A stretch of 64,000 nucleotides of DNA from the NCBI GenBank assembly GCA_964627605.1, contig CAZVGZ010000009.1, positions 1 through 64,000 of the forward strand, read 5' to 3'. Positions 8,571 through 17,814 of this stretch are shown one piece after another. This DNA is from CAZVGZ01 sp964627605 (GTDB lineage Bacteria; Latescibacterota; MWCZ01; CAZVGZ01). Positions within the stretch are counted from its first letter, which is position 1. Every line of letters starts with the position of its first letter. The notes beneath the pieces are model-generated. The model had not been told where the DNA came from. It saw only the letters and a list, made by a program, of their open reading frames with translations, and ran no database searches. A program made the position numbers and the translations under genes.

Positions 8571-10013
8571 ATGCCATTAAGAGAAGACCTTCGACGAGTG
8601 ATGCTCATCGGCAGCGGACCGATCGTAATCGGTCAGGCTTGCGAGTTCGACTATTCAGGAACGCAGGCGTGCAAGGCGCTGACTGAAGAGGGGATTAAAG
8701 TGATCCTCATCAACAGCAATCCGGCGACCATAATGACCGACCCGGAGCTTGCGGACCGCACTTACATCGAACCTATCACCACACCGGTGTGCGAGGCGAT
8801 CATAGAAAAAGAGCGGCCTGACGCGATCCTGCCGACTGTTGGCGGACAGACCGGGCTTAATACGGCGGTCGATCTTGCCCACGCCGGAGTGCTCGACAGG
8901 TACAATGTTGAGCTGATAGGCGCAAAGCTCGACGCCATCGAACGAGCCGAAGACAGGCAGAAGTTTAGGCAGACAATGATGGATATCGGTGTCGATCTGC
9001 CTGAAAGCGGGCTTGCCCACACTCTATCCGACGCCAGAGGGATTGTCGCAGAGACAGGATATCCCGCGATAATACGCCCATCTTACACACTTGGTGGTAC
9101 AGGTGGCGGGATCGCTTACAACTCCGAAGAGTTTGACAGCGTTGTGAGCAACGGGCTGGACCTGTCGCCAATCACAGAGGTGCTGGTTGAGGAGTCGATC
9201 ATCGGTTGGAAGGAGTTCGAGCTTGAGGTGATGCGCGATCTGGCAGACAACGTAGTCATCGTCTGCTCGATCGAGAACTTTGACGCAATGGGGGTCCATA
9301 CAGGCGATTCTATCACAGTCGCCCCGGCGCAGACTCTTACAGACAAAGAGTATCAGCTGATGCGCAACACCGCCATCGACATCATTCGCGCCATAGGCGT
9401 GGAGACAGGCGGCTCAAACATCCAGTTCGCGGTTCATCCTGAGACCGGGCGGTTGGTCATAATAGAGATGAACCCCAGGGTCTCCCGATCGTCAGCATTG
9501 GCGTCCAAAGCCACCGGTTTCCCCATCGCAAAGATCGCCGCCAAGCTAGCGCTGGGATACACACTGGATGAAATACCCAACGACATCACCAAAAAGACCC
9601 CTGCGTCCTTCGAGCCTACAATTGACTACTGCGTAACCAAGATTCCACGGTGGGCGTTTGAGAAATTTCCAGGCGCCGACCCGGTATTGGGCGTGCAGAT
9701 GAAATCGGTGGGCGAAACGATGGCCATCGGTCGCACGTTCAAAGAGTCGCTTCAAAAAGGGCTCAGATCGCTTGAGATCGATAGGGATGGTTTTGGGGCG
9801 GATGGCAAAGACGATTTTTCCGGCGATATAGAGCTGCTGCGCAAACAGCTCAAACAGCCAACACCGGATAGGCTCTTCCAGATCAAAGCCGCCCTCGAAA
9901 GCGGGATTACCGTAGGCGAGGTAGCCGATCTGACGAAGATCGATCCGTGGTTCCTGCACAACCTGTCTGAGATTGTATCGTTTGAAAACACCCTGAGGGA
10001 GGCGGTCCAGTGA
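8571..10013 (+). CDS. carB: Carbamoyl-phosphate synthase large chain, N-terminal half (split carB)
   Basis: Encodes 480 residues corresponding to the first half of ordinary CarB (about 1070 residues): the preATP-grasp opening G-S-G-P-I-V-I-G-Q-A-C-E-F at about 14-26, the carboxyphosphate ATP-grasp domain with G-G-T-G-G-G near 170, and the first part of the oligomerisation domain ending L-R-E-A-V-Q. A TGA at 10011-10013 ends it, and the next gene takes up the rest after a 52-base gap. In one-gene CarB the chain continues from this point straight into the second half. The two halves must assemble with CarA (not in the window) to make carbamoyl phosphate from glutamine, bicarbonate and ATP for pyrimidines and arginine. 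Confidence 0.93.
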   Translation: MPLREDLRRVMLIGSGPIVIGQACEFDYSGTQACKALTEEGIKVILINSNPATIMTDPELADRTYIEPITTPVCEAIIEKERPDAILPTVGGQTGLNTAVDLAHAGVLDRYNVELIGAKLDAIERAEDRQKFRQTMMDIGVDLPESGLAHTLSDARGIVAETGYPAIIRPSYTLGGTGGGIAYNSEEFDSVVSNGLDLSPITEVLVEESIIGWKEFELEVMRDLADNVVIVCSIENFDAMGVHTGDSITVAPAQTLTDKEYQLMRNTAIDIIRAIGVETGGSNIQFAVHPETGRLVIIEMNPRVSRSSALASKATGFPIAKIAAKLALGYTLDEIPNDITKKTPASFEPTIDYCVTKIPRWAFEKFPGADPVLGVQMKSVGETMAIGRTFKESLQKGLRSLEIDRDGFGADGKDDFSGDIELLRKQLKQPTPDRLFQIKAALESGITVGEVADLTKIDPWFLHNLSEIVSFENTLREAVQ

Positions 10014-10065
10014 CATTCGCTTCTCAGCGGACAGCGAGGTTCGAACAGTGCGGAAAGAAGACTCA

Positions 10066-11913
10066 GTGAGCGAACCGATTTTGCGAAAAGCGGACGACCT
10101 TAGTGCGGCGATCTCGCCGGACCTTATGAGGCAGGCCAAACGGATGGGCTACTCCGACCGTCAGCTTGCCAATATCTGGAACAGTACTGAAGACGAAATT
10201 CGCCAGCTACGCAAGACACTTGAGGTCGAGGCGGTCTACAAGACCGTGGACACCTGCGCAGCGGAGTTTGAAGCCTATACACCGTACCACTACTCGACAT
10301 ACGAGACAGAGAACGAAGCTGTTCGCTCAGACCGTCCCAAAATAATGATCTTAGGGGGCGGACCGAATAGAATCGGGCAGGGCATTGAGTTCGATTACTG
10401 CTGCTGCCACGCGTCGTTCGCTTTGAGGGAGGATGGCTATGAAACGATCATGGTCAACTCCAATCCAGAGACTGTTTCCACCGACTATGACACCTCCGAC
10501 AAGCTCTATTTCGAGCCGCTGACGGTGGAAGACGTGTGCAATATCTGTGATATTGAGCGGCCCGACGGGGTGATTGTGCAGTTTGGTGGACAGACCCCGC
10601 TCAAACTGGCTCTGCCTCTGGCTGCCGCTGGTGTCCCGATTATCGGAACCGATCCCAGCGATATCGACCTCGCTGAGGACCGCGAACGGTTCGGCAGGCT
10701 CAACGAATCGCTCGGCGTGCTACAGCCGCCAAACGGCACCGCCACCTCGGTTGACGAAGCGCTTGAGATCGCCAGGCGGATCGGCTATCCCGTGCTGGTG
10801 AGGCCGTCGTACGTGTTGGGTGGTCGCGCGATGGTGATCATATACGATGATGAGATGCTCATCAGCTATATGGATCAGGCGGTAAGCGCATCGCCAGATC
10901 ATCCGATCCTGGTGGATCGCTTTCTGGAGGGAGCGGTCGAACTGGATGTAGACGCAATCTCTGATGATGATATGTGCGTCATCGGCGGAATCATGCAGCA
11001 TATCGAACGAGCGGGGATTCACTCAGGCGATTCAGCGTGTGTAATCCCTCCGACATCGGTGGGCCAAGAGGTTCTCGAAAGAGTGCGAGAGCAGACCGTT
11101 GCCCTCGCTGGCGCGCTTAACGTCTGCGGCCTCATGAATATCCAGTTTGCGATTCAAGGCAACGATGTATATGTCCTCGAGGTCAACCCCAGAGCGTCAA
11201 GGACTGTGCCGTTTGTGAGCAAAGCCATAGGCCATCCGCTGGCCAAGATCGCGGCGCGGTGCATGGTGGGCAAATCACTTGAGAGCCAGGGGTTCACCAG
11301 CGAGGTAATCCCCACCCACATGTCGGTCAAAGAGGCGGTATTGCCGTTTATAAAGTTCCCCGGTGTAGATGTTCTGTTGGGGCCTGAGATGCGTTCGACA
11401 GGTGAAGTCATGGGGATATCAGACAGCTTTGGCGAGAGTTTTGCCAAGTCTCAGGACTCCGCTGGCAGCGACCTGCCCACCGAGGGTGCCGTCTTTCTGA
11501 CGGTGGATGACGCACAGAAGCCCGCTGCGGTTGCCATCGCCCGATCGCTGATAGAGATGTCTTTCACAATCGCTGCGACTGAGGGCACGGCTGCCCATCT
11601 CGCCGATCATGACATCGACTCACGACTGGTGCCAAAAATAAACAGTGGCGAGCGCCCTCACTCGTTGGACTTGGTTAAATCAGACGAGTTCGTTCTGCTG
11701 ATAAACATCCCCCGTGGCAAAGCATCCAATCTGGACGACCGTAAGATCAGACGCGCAGCGCTCAACTACGGCATCCCCTACACAACAACGATTGAGGGAG
11801 CCACCGCTGCGGTGGAAGGGATCGAAGCTCGCAGGACCAGAGCCTATACAGTCAAAGCTCTCCAGGATTACCACACACCCCAAGAATCTACGGAGGCCCG
11901 TGAAGGCCCATGA
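10066..11913 (+). CDS. carB: Carbamoyl-phosphate synthase large chain, C-terminal half (split carB)
   Basis: Starts with the rest of the oligomerisation domain (L-M-R-Q-A-K-R-M-G-Y), has V-D-T-C-A-A-E-F, then the second ATP-grasp (carbamoyl-phosphate) domain beginning I-L-G-G-G-P-N-R-I-G-Q-G-I-E-F, and ends with an MGS-like allosteric domain over roughly the last 140 residues. The frame is open from a GTG at 10048, but the GTG at 10066 has GGAAAGAAG 5 bases upstream and gives an N-terminus closer to family length, so I prefer it. The two halves lie in different reading frames. The residues lost or gained at the break are few and fall in a linker, which fits a natural split such as those in some archaea and Aquifex. 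Its stop overlaps the next gene by 4 bases (ATGA). Confidence 0.93.
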   Translation: MSEPILRKADDLSAAISPDLMRQAKRMGYSDRQLANIWNSTEDEIRQLRKTLEVEAVYKTVDTCAAEFEAYTPYHYSTYETENEAVRSDRPKIMILGGGPNRIGQGIEFDYCCCHASFALREDGYETIMVNSNPETVSTDYDTSDKLYFEPLTVEDVCNICDIERPDGVIVQFGGQTPLKLALPLAAAGVPIIGTDPSDIDLAEDRERFGRLNESLGVLQPPNGTATSVDEALEIARRIGYPVLVRPSYVLGGRAMVIIYDDEMLISYMDQAVSASPDHPILVDRFLEGAVELDVDAISDDDMCVIGGIMQHIERAGIHSGDSACVIPPTSVGQEVLERVREQTVALAGALNVCGLMNIQFAIQGNDVYVLEVNPRASRTVPFVSKAIGHPLAKIAARCMVGKSLESQGFTSEVIPTHMSVKEAVLPFIKFPGVDVLLGPEMRSTGEVMGISDSFGESFAKSQDSAGSDLPTEGAVFLTVDDAQKPAAVAIARSLIEMSFTIAATEGTAAHLADHDIDSRLVPKINSGERPHSLDLVKSDEFVLLINIPRGKASNLDDRKIRRAALNYGIPYTTTIEGATAAVEGIEARRTRAYTVKALQDYHTPQESTEAREGP

Positions 11914-14159
11914 AGCGGGAAGAGACAAAACTCGCTGTCGTCCTGGTCGCTCTGTTGGTGGCTCTGAGCGGGTGTGTGTACTACAACACTTTTTTCAACG
12001 CCGAGCGCGCCTACTCCGACGCTGAGGCTGCCCGCCTTAGGCAGTCGGCGGATGGTGGCTCAAAGACTACCCGATCCAGCTCTACCAGGCGCTATAATAC
12101 CACCGACTACGACCGTGCCATCGACAAGGCGTCCAGGGTTTTGGCGTTCTACCCCGAAAGTGACTACGTCGATGACGCGTTGGTGATGTTGGCGAAGGCG
12201 TTCTACTGGAAGCGCGAATATGCTAATACCATCCGTAAAGCCGACGAACTTGCTGCCAACCTACCCGACAGTCCGCTCATCCCCGAATCGCTCTACTGGA
12301 AAGCTTTGGCGATATGGCGCCAGGGAGATGCTCCTAAAGCCAAAGAGATGTTGGACATTTTAAGAGGGAGAGCAGACGATGATCTGGCGAGTCAAGCGTC
12401 ATATTCGCTGGGTCAGCTTGCGTTCGAGGAGCGACGCTACAGCGATTCGATAATATTCTATCAGGAGGTGCTCTCTCGTACGAAGGATGAGGAGCAGGCG
12501 CTCGAAGCCAGGGGCCGCATCGGCTACGCGTGGATTGAGCTTGGCGACCCCCGACGTGCGATACCTATCTTCGCCGATCTCGCTGACAACGCCGTGACCT
12601 ACAGTGCGCGGTACAACGCTCTTACAAACCTAGCTAGAGCACAGAGGGATTTGGGAAATCCAGAGGCGGCGTTGGCTACTTTAGATGGTTTGGAGCAGGA
12701 TGAGAGGTTCTCCGATCGCATCCCAGAGACAAGAGTCGAAATCGCGCATACACACGAGCTCGGGGGCGACACCAGCCAGGCTATCTTGCTATATCAGGAG
12801 ATAATCGACGACGCAGAGTTCGCCCGCAGCGCCGCAACCCGCCAGGCGACGAGGCGCGATGAAGACGATGGCCCACAACCAGCGCCAACAGCGGAGGCTG
12901 GAGTAGCTCACTTTCGGCTAGGACGAATCCGACAGGACAGATTTGGCGACCTTTGGACCGCGCGGGATCACTACCAGTCAGCAGCGACAGGTCCGTCCTC
13001 TCCTGGCGATTCGACCAAAATCAAAGCTCAGAAGCTCGTCGCGAATATTGATCGATTGGGTGATCTGCGCGACCAGCTCGCTGACACTGTCGGGGTTCCT
13101 GATACCGCTGCGACATGGTTTTCCATCGCTGAGCACCTCTACCTGTCGATGAGTATGCACGACTCGGCGTTGGCGTACTACGACTCTGTGGCGACCAGAT
13201 ACCCCGTCCACACATTGACCCCTCGGTCGCGGTACGCAGCGGCGTGGCTGACAGAGCATGAGATCGGCGATTCCGTCAGGTCCGCCACTATGATTGACGC
13301 CCTCCTAAAGGACACAACTAGCAGCGCTGCGGCGATCTATGTCAGACGCGCAATACGCCGCGCATCCGGTGCAGACACGCTGAGCCGGGCATACAGGCTT
13401 TTCCGTGAGGCTGAGGATATGAGGGCGTCGGTGTTCGCTGCTCATCCGCTTGCGCCCAAAAGCGTTGAAGGCGACAGTGCTGATGTTTTTGGGGCTGTTG
13501 ACTCGTTAAGACTCTCTGCTCGCTCCCATTCGCACGTCTACCTCGATGCGTTTGAAGAGTTGGCCCGAACATATCGCGGTGATCCCTACGGTTCCAGGAG
13601 CGCATATATCGCAGCGTGGACCCTGGAGGAGGTGTACTCTGACAGCGCCAACGCGAGGCCGTGGTATGAGCAGGCCGCTGCTGACAGCGCACTTTCCGAT
13701 TTGAGCGAGCTGGCACACAGGAGGCTTGGATCCGAATCGCAAGAGCACGACGATCTCCAGGACGAGAAGTCCGTTCTGGACGAGACACCGCCTGAACCAT
13801 CACTCTTCCGCCCGATCATAACGACTCAGGGAGGGTTGGTGGTGCGGCCCATGGACACAACATGGACCACCGAGCCGTGGACGCTCGACCAACCACCGGT
13901 GTTGATTAGAGAGGAACGGGCCATATACTCGCCGCAAGCAGCGCACGCGATGGGCGACCAGTCCATCGAAGTTCGCGTGACGCTAAACGACAATGGCCAG
14001 GTGGTTGATGCAGAGGCGCTCACCGGTCCTTTGAGGGCGAGGGGAATCGCCGAGGATGCTGCTCGAACCAGCGAGTTCTCCCCTGCGTCCAACGGAGGCG
14101 AACCGCTCTCGGTGATGGTGACGATAACAATAAACCTTGCAGCGCCGCCGGAATTTTAG
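11910..14159 (+). CDS. TPR-repeat lipoprotein with TonB-type C-terminal domain
   Basis: A protein of 749 residues. It has a lipoprotein signal with lipobox A-L-S-G-C (Cys22), followed by C-V-Y-Y-N-T-F-F-N-A-E, a sequence start typical of outer-membrane-assembly-like TPR lipoproteins in FCB-group bacteria. Residues 60 to about 640 contain many degenerate tetratricopeptide helices (A-x-Y-x-x-x-x-x-Y-P patterns), as in BamD/CpoB-like proteins. The last 75 residues read as a TonB C-terminal domain: V-R-V-T-L-N-D-N-G-Q-V-V-D-A, then E-D-A-A-R-T-S-E-F-S-P-A, then V-M-V-T-I-T-I-N-L. It is therefore a periplasmic scaffold anchored in a membrane. The ATGA overlap with carB is unexpected for an envelope protein. 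No function can be assigned. Confidence 0.8.
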   Translation: MKREETKLAVVLVALLVALSGCVYYNTFFNAERAYSDAEAARLRQSADGGSKTTRSSSTRRYNTTDYDRAIDKASRVLAFYPESDYVDDALVMLAKAFYWKREYANTIRKADELAANLPDSPLIPESLYWKALAIWRQGDAPKAKEMLDILRGRADDDLASQASYSLGQLAFEERRYSDSIIFYQEVLSRTKDEEQALEARGRIGYAWIELGDPRRAIPIFADLADNAVTYSARYNALTNLARAQRDLGNPEAALATLDGLEQDERFSDRIPETRVEIAHTHELGGDTSQAILLYQEIIDDAEFARSAATRQATRRDEDDGPQPAPTAEAGVAHFRLGRIRQDRFGDLWTARDHYQSAATGPSSPGDSTKIKAQKLVANIDRLGDLRDQLADTVGVPDTAATWFSIAEHLYLSMSMHDSALAYYDSVATRYPVHTLTPRSRYAAAWLTEHEIGDSVRSATMIDALLKDTTSSAAAIYVRRAIRRASGADTLSRAYRLFREAEDMRASVFAAHPLAPKSVEGDSADVFGAVDSLRLSARSHSHVYLDAFEELARTYRGDPYGSRSAYIAAWTLEEVYSDSANARPWYEQAAADSALSDLSELAHRRLGSESQEHDDLQDEKSVLDETPPEPSLFRPIITTQGGLVVRPMDTTWTTEPWTLDQPPVLIREERAIYSPQAAHAMGDQSIEVRVTLNDNGQVVDAEALTGPLRARGIAEDAARTSEFSPASNGGEPLSVMVTITINLAAPPEF

Positions 14160-14161
14160 TA

Positions 14162-14968
14162 GTGTCGAATCCTCCTGCGACCCCTACCGATGAGCGCTGC
14201 CCGGTCATCGGGCATGACGAGATAGCGGCAGGTCACTGGATGTTGACCTTAGAGGCACCGCTGATCGCCACCTCGGCGAAACCAGGGCAGTTTGTCAACC
14301 TCAAGATCAGCGACGACCTGGTACCGCTGCTCAGACGACCGTTGAGCATCTGCTCGGTTGATACCGCTAGAGGTGTGATTTTACTGGTGTACAGAGTCGT
14401 TGGCAGCGGCACCGAAAAACTGTCCCACGTTGAAGCTGATGACAAACTTAGCTGTCTGGGTCCGCTTGGAAGACCGTTCGATCTGACCTCTGGCGGACCG
14501 ATGATCCTGGTAGGCGGTGGTGTCGGCATGCCGCCGCTATATTTCGCCGCCACGCGGCTACCTAGAGACCGCGTGAGAGTTGTCCAGGGAGCGCGAGACG
14601 CGCAGACGTTGCTGTTCAAGGAAGAGTTCAAGATGATGGGTGTCGACACTGTCGTCACCACCGAGGATGGTGGGGAGGGTATCATGGGGTTGGTTACTGA
14701 TGTGCTGGGGGAGGTGCTGGATGACTCAGACGGTGGAGCGGCGGTGATCTGTTGCGGTCCAACACCTATGATGAAGGCGGTGGCTGCAATTACGCGAGAT
14801 CGTGAGGTGGCAACCCAGGTGTCGTTGGAGGAGCGGATGGCCTGCGGGTTCGGTGTCTGTGTCGGCTGCCCTGTCTGGATTGCGCCATCAGACGGGTCAG
14901 AGCAGCGGTATGCCCGGGTATGCACCGAAGGCCCGGTGTTCGACGCGACTGAGGTGTTCGCAGATTGA
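14162..14968 (+). CDS. pyrK: Dihydroorotate dehydrogenase B electron-transfer subunit
   Basis: A protein of 268 residues starting at a GTG two bases after the lipoprotein stop. It has the ferredoxin-reductase-like layout: an FAD-binding barrel with R-R-P-L-S-I at about 59-64, an NAD-binding fold with G-G-G-V-G-M-P-P, and the PyrK [2Fe-2S] cysteines C228, C233, C236 and C254 (C-x4-C-x2-C-x17-C). PyrK passes electrons from dihydroorotate dehydrogenase (PyrD) to NAD+. pyrD is not in the window. Linkage with the split carB supports a pyrimidine operon interrupted by the TPR lipoprotein gene. Confidence 0.92.
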   Translation: MSNPPATPTDERCPVIGHDEIAAGHWMLTLEAPLIATSAKPGQFVNLKISDDLVPLLRRPLSICSVDTARGVILLVYRVVGSGTEKLSHVEADDKLSCLGPLGRPFDLTSGGPMILVGGGVGMPPLYFAATRLPRDRVRVVQGARDAQTLLFKEEFKMMGVDTVVTTEDGGEGIMGLVTDVLGEVLDDSDGGAAVICCGPTPMMKAVAAITRDREVATQVSLEERMACGFGVCVGCPVWIAPSDGSEQRYARVCTEGPVFDATEVFAD

Positions 14969-15113
14969 CCGAAATCGTAAGCCAAAGTTCATAATCGAAG
15001 TTGGCGCAGGCATTGTTGTCTTCCGGTGTGCAGTCATCCAGCAACACTCTGGGTAACAGACATTTGACCGGTGTATAGATATAGCTCTCAATTCGATCTA
15101 AGCGAGAAATCAG

Positions 15114-16001
15114 ATGCAAGGCGAAAACAGCCCGACAGTCAGGTGGGAAGAGATGTTTCCCGACCAGCTTCTATCGGCAATCAAGGAAACCCCAATCTGC
15201 TATGCTGCCTACGGGTTGGCTGAGCCCCACGGTCCATACAACGCCCTTGGGCTGGACTGGCTCAAGGCCAGATCGTTGGTGGAGATGGCCGCCAGAGAGC
15301 ACGGTGGGGTCGTTGCACCGCCGTGTGCGTGGCACGTTCAGGAGCAACCACACTTTGATTGGGTGGCGTCGCAAAAAATCTCTCAGTCGTTGGCAAGCTC
15401 TATTCCTGGCGACCTTTTCCTGCGGCTGGTGTTGTATCAGATACGGGCGATGGATGCACGGGGCTTTCACGCCGGAGTTCTGATTACCGGCCACTACGGC
15501 GGGCTTGAGGAGGACATGCGGCTTCTGTGTGAGTACTACGTTCGCCGCACAGGATCGCCGATAAAACTTCTTGCCGCCGCAGACGGTGAAGTGATAAGGT
15601 TTGAGGATTACCGTGGCGACCACGCAGGCGTGTGCGAAACATCGCAGTTGATGGCGCTCATGCCCGATCTGGTGGACCTATCGCAAACGGAGAAGGATTC
15701 GAAATCGGGGCCTTGGGCGGGGATGGCGTTCCCAGACGACAAAGTAAGAACGCCGAATCGGGAGCTCGGAGAGAAGATAGTCGCCTCTCAGATCGCGAAT
15801 CTCGGCGAGGTGAAGGAGTTTCTGCTCGAAAGCTATGAGCCTAGAGTGGGTTGGAAAGCACCGGACCTGACGGAGACCGAAGATGTGTGGCACCGATTTG
15901 AGCGGGCGACACGTAAATACTGGATGCTGTCGTCGTGCATGCCTGAGTTTACAGAAGGGCTAAAACCGCCGTTTCCAGGTTGGGAGTCTTTGGGGGAGTA
16001 G
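15114..16001 (+). CDS. Creatininase-family amidohydrolase
   Basis: A protein of 295 residues with the metal-binding pattern of the creatininase/formamide amidohydrolase family: E37 and H39 in A-E-P-H-G, D48 in A-L-G-L-D, a G-H-Y-G-G loop at 126-130 (usually N-G-H-G-G-N), and H170/E175 in G-D-H-A-G-V-C-E-T-S. The fold is an alpha/beta/alpha sandwich in the cytoplasm that hydrolyses cyclic or linear amides using two metal ions; the substrate here is unknown. The Asn-to-Gly change in the loop is a deviation from characterised members. It stands 145 bases after pyrK and 107 before a propeller protein of likely pectin/oligo-uronide type. Confidence 0.8.
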   Translation: MQGENSPTVRWEEMFPDQLLSAIKETPICYAAYGLAEPHGPYNALGLDWLKARSLVEMAAREHGGVVAPPCAWHVQEQPHFDWVASQKISQSLASSIPGDLFLRLVLYQIRAMDARGFHAGVLITGHYGGLEEDMRLLCEYYVRRTGSPIKLLAAADGEVIRFEDYRGDHAGVCETSQLMALMPDLVDLSQTEKDSKSGPWAGMAFPDDKVRTPNRELGEKIVASQIANLGEVKEFLLESYEPRVGWKAPDLTETEDVWHRFERATRKYWMLSSCMPEFTEGLKPPFPGWESLGE

Positions 16002-16108
16002 TTCGCCCAGATACTCAGGCAAGAACCTTAGATGTAAGTCGGCCAAAAGTAGGTAAACAGATTCTGCGTTTCAGTCGATAGCCCACCAACAGAGCGAACG
16101 GAAGAAAA

Positions 16109-17278
16109 ATGTTTCGTAGACCGTTTGGGAGTGAAAGAATCCAGCGCGTTGACCAGCAGACCGGGATACAGGTGATCCAACTCACGAGCTACCCATCTCC
16201 GTCAATCCATTTCAGCTACAACTGGCCCAGCGTGACTGGAGACGGTGAGCGCGTCATGCTCCTCGCTCAACGTGGGTGCAGCCGGGGAGCACCGTGGGAC
16301 ATCTTTCGATGCGATGCTGACGGCCTGAACCTTTTTCAGCTGACTGAGCACTCACCAAAAACCCGTGGAGATACTCACTACGGATATGCTGCGCCGCCGT
16401 CGGCTGCCCTCAGCCTTGACGGATCGACCATCTACGCGATCTGGAGCGGCGAGGATGTGCTGTTCGGAGTTGATGTGGAGTCCGGTGAGCTGATAGAGAT
16501 TGCCGACCTGTCGACCCACGTCAGCGAGTCCGCCAACATCGGTGGCGTGTTCCCACCTGAAGATGGAGATCGCGTGTATGTTGGTGTATCGAACTACGGC
16601 GAGGGCGAGGGTGGCGGCATTCGGGTAGACCTCAACACCGGAAACAGTGAATCGCTTAGCCTCGGCGGCGCTCTGTGGGGATATATACAGTCCACCGACC
16701 GACTGGTGACGATGAAAAACTTTGTGACGTTGGGAACCAAAGAGCGGGAAAACGGCGTGTCGGGGCTGACCAATCTCAACGACAAGCCGATGACGATGTA
16801 CACCGTTCGGGAGGACGGCACAGAAGAGAATGAGCTGTGCCCGTACATATTCGCGCACGCCACGGTCATGGGTAAGACGGGTTTTCTTCAGGGAACAGGG
16901 CAGCGAAAAAACAGAGGGGTTTGGACTGTCGATGAAGATGGTGCCCAGAGACTGGTAGCACAGGGCCCCTATTTTTGGCATTCAGGCGCATCGTGGGATG
17001 GCGAGTGGATTGTTAGCGACACCAACTGGCCCGATGAAGATCTGAAGCTGATCCACGTTCCCACAGGCCACTATCGCACGCTATGCCACGCCGGAGCGAC
17101 ACAGGACCACACGCAGTTAGGCCACGCACATCCGGCGCTGAGCTGCGACGGGAGCCTTGCGGTATTCGCCTCCGACCGCACCGGAGTTCCGCAGGTCTAC
17201 GTCGCCCACATCACTGACGATTTCAGGGAAAGCGTCATTGAGGGCGTCCTGGACCATCCGCTGCCCAAGTGGCTATAA
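16109..17278 (+). CDS. Oligogalacturonate-lyase-like seven-bladed beta-propeller protein
   Basis: A protein of 389 residues composed of WD40-like/PD40 beta-propeller blades. The C-terminal part has the arrangement seen in PL22 oligogalacturonate lyases and relatives: T-Q-L-G-H-A-H-P-A-L-S, then D-G-S-L-A-V-F-A-S-D-R-T-G, then Q-V-Y-V-A. His residues in H-x-H-P and H-S-G-A could bind metal as in PL22. The catalytic pair is not confirmed by eye, so it may be a lyase or a periplasmic TolB-like binding propeller. No signal peptide is visible, which fits PL22 (cytoplasmic). It begins 107 bases after the creatininase-like gene and may share its transcript. Confidence 0.6.
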   Translation: MFRRPFGSERIQRVDQQTGIQVIQLTSYPSPSIHFSYNWPSVTGDGERVMLLAQRGCSRGAPWDIFRCDADGLNLFQLTEHSPKTRGDTHYGYAAPPSAALSLDGSTIYAIWSGEDVLFGVDVESGELIEIADLSTHVSESANIGGVFPPEDGDRVYVGVSNYGEGEGGGIRVDLNTGNSESLSLGGALWGYIQSTDRLVTMKNFVTLGTKERENGVSGLTNLNDKPMTMYTVREDGTEENELCPYIFAHATVMGKTGFLQGTGQRKNRGVWTVDEDGAQRLVAQGPYFWHSGASWDGEWIVSDTNWPDEDLKLIHVPTGHYRTLCHAGATQDHTQLGHAHPALSCDGSLAVFASDRTGVPQVYVAHITDDFRESVIEGVLDHPLPKWL

Positions 17279-17331
17279 CACGGTCCATCGATTGAGCAGA
17301 AGGCTTTTGCGGGAATGCGAATCTGGATGGG

Positions 17332-17799
17332 TCAGCGGCCTTGGGTGTCGAACCACTGTCGATGGCAGGAGATGCTAAATATGTCCAGCAGCCTTGCGGT
17401 GTGGGCGTCGATGTAGACCGCTGTGACATCCGATGTGGCGTCGGTAAGTTGTTCGCCGACTTTGGACAGATCAGGATCGGCTTCTTTCATTAGCACCGCC
17501 CACGCCAGGACAGCGTCACCGCCTGACGGGTAGAGGCAGAGAGCTGTCTGGCTGACATAGGCGACTCCGTAGCCTGGATATCCCATCGTAGCGCGCATTA
17601 CAGCTCGGGCGGTGTCTACATTGGCGATGAACGCCACGGCTTGATCCACCTCCCGCCATGTGTCGCTCACCGCACGGATTTTGCCAGAGTCATCGGTAAA
17701 AAACTCCAGCCGCCCTGCGACGACAGGTCGCCTGCGGAACTGCTGAATAGCCGTGATGCGTGTCCCTCTAAACCCTTCTACGACATAAACGTCGGTCAC
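17332..17799 (-). CDS. Hypothetical PepSY-like domain protein, probable 3' part of the upstream lipoprotein gene
   Basis: Encodes 155 residues from a GTG at 17799, not assigned to a named family. Towards the end it has A-V-Y-I-D-A-H-T-A-R-L-L-D-I, which resembles the V-Y-V-D-A-I-T-G-S-V strand pair in the upstream lipoprotein and in PepSY/FTP propeptide domains. It has no signal peptide of its own. The frame is the same as that of the upstream gene; only an in-frame TAG at 17815-17817 separates them, followed by five codons reading I-D-P-D-D into this ORF. One disrupted gene, or an amber readthrough product, is as likely as two separate genes. Confidence 0.5.
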   Translation of the reverse strand: MTDVYVVEGFRGTRITAIQQFRRRPVVAGRLEFFTDDSGKIRAVSDTWREVDQAVAFIANVDTARAVMRATMGYPGYGVAYVSQTALCLYPSGGDAVLAWAVLMKEADPDLSKVGEQLTDATSDVTAVYIDAHTARLLDIFSISCHRQWFDTQGR

Positions 17800-17814
17800 A
17801 TCATCAGGGTCGAT

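Noticed and set aside
10000..10070. Simple sequencing frameshift in a single carB gene
   Set aside because: Joining the two frames would add about 30 residues without CarB similarity, and the second gene has its own ribosome site. A natural split is preferred, though reads should confirm it.
14233..14985. 250-codon minus-strand frame opposite pyrK
   Set aside because: pyrK carries its four Fe-S cysteines on the plus strand. The antisense translation is Ser/Thr-rich without a domain.
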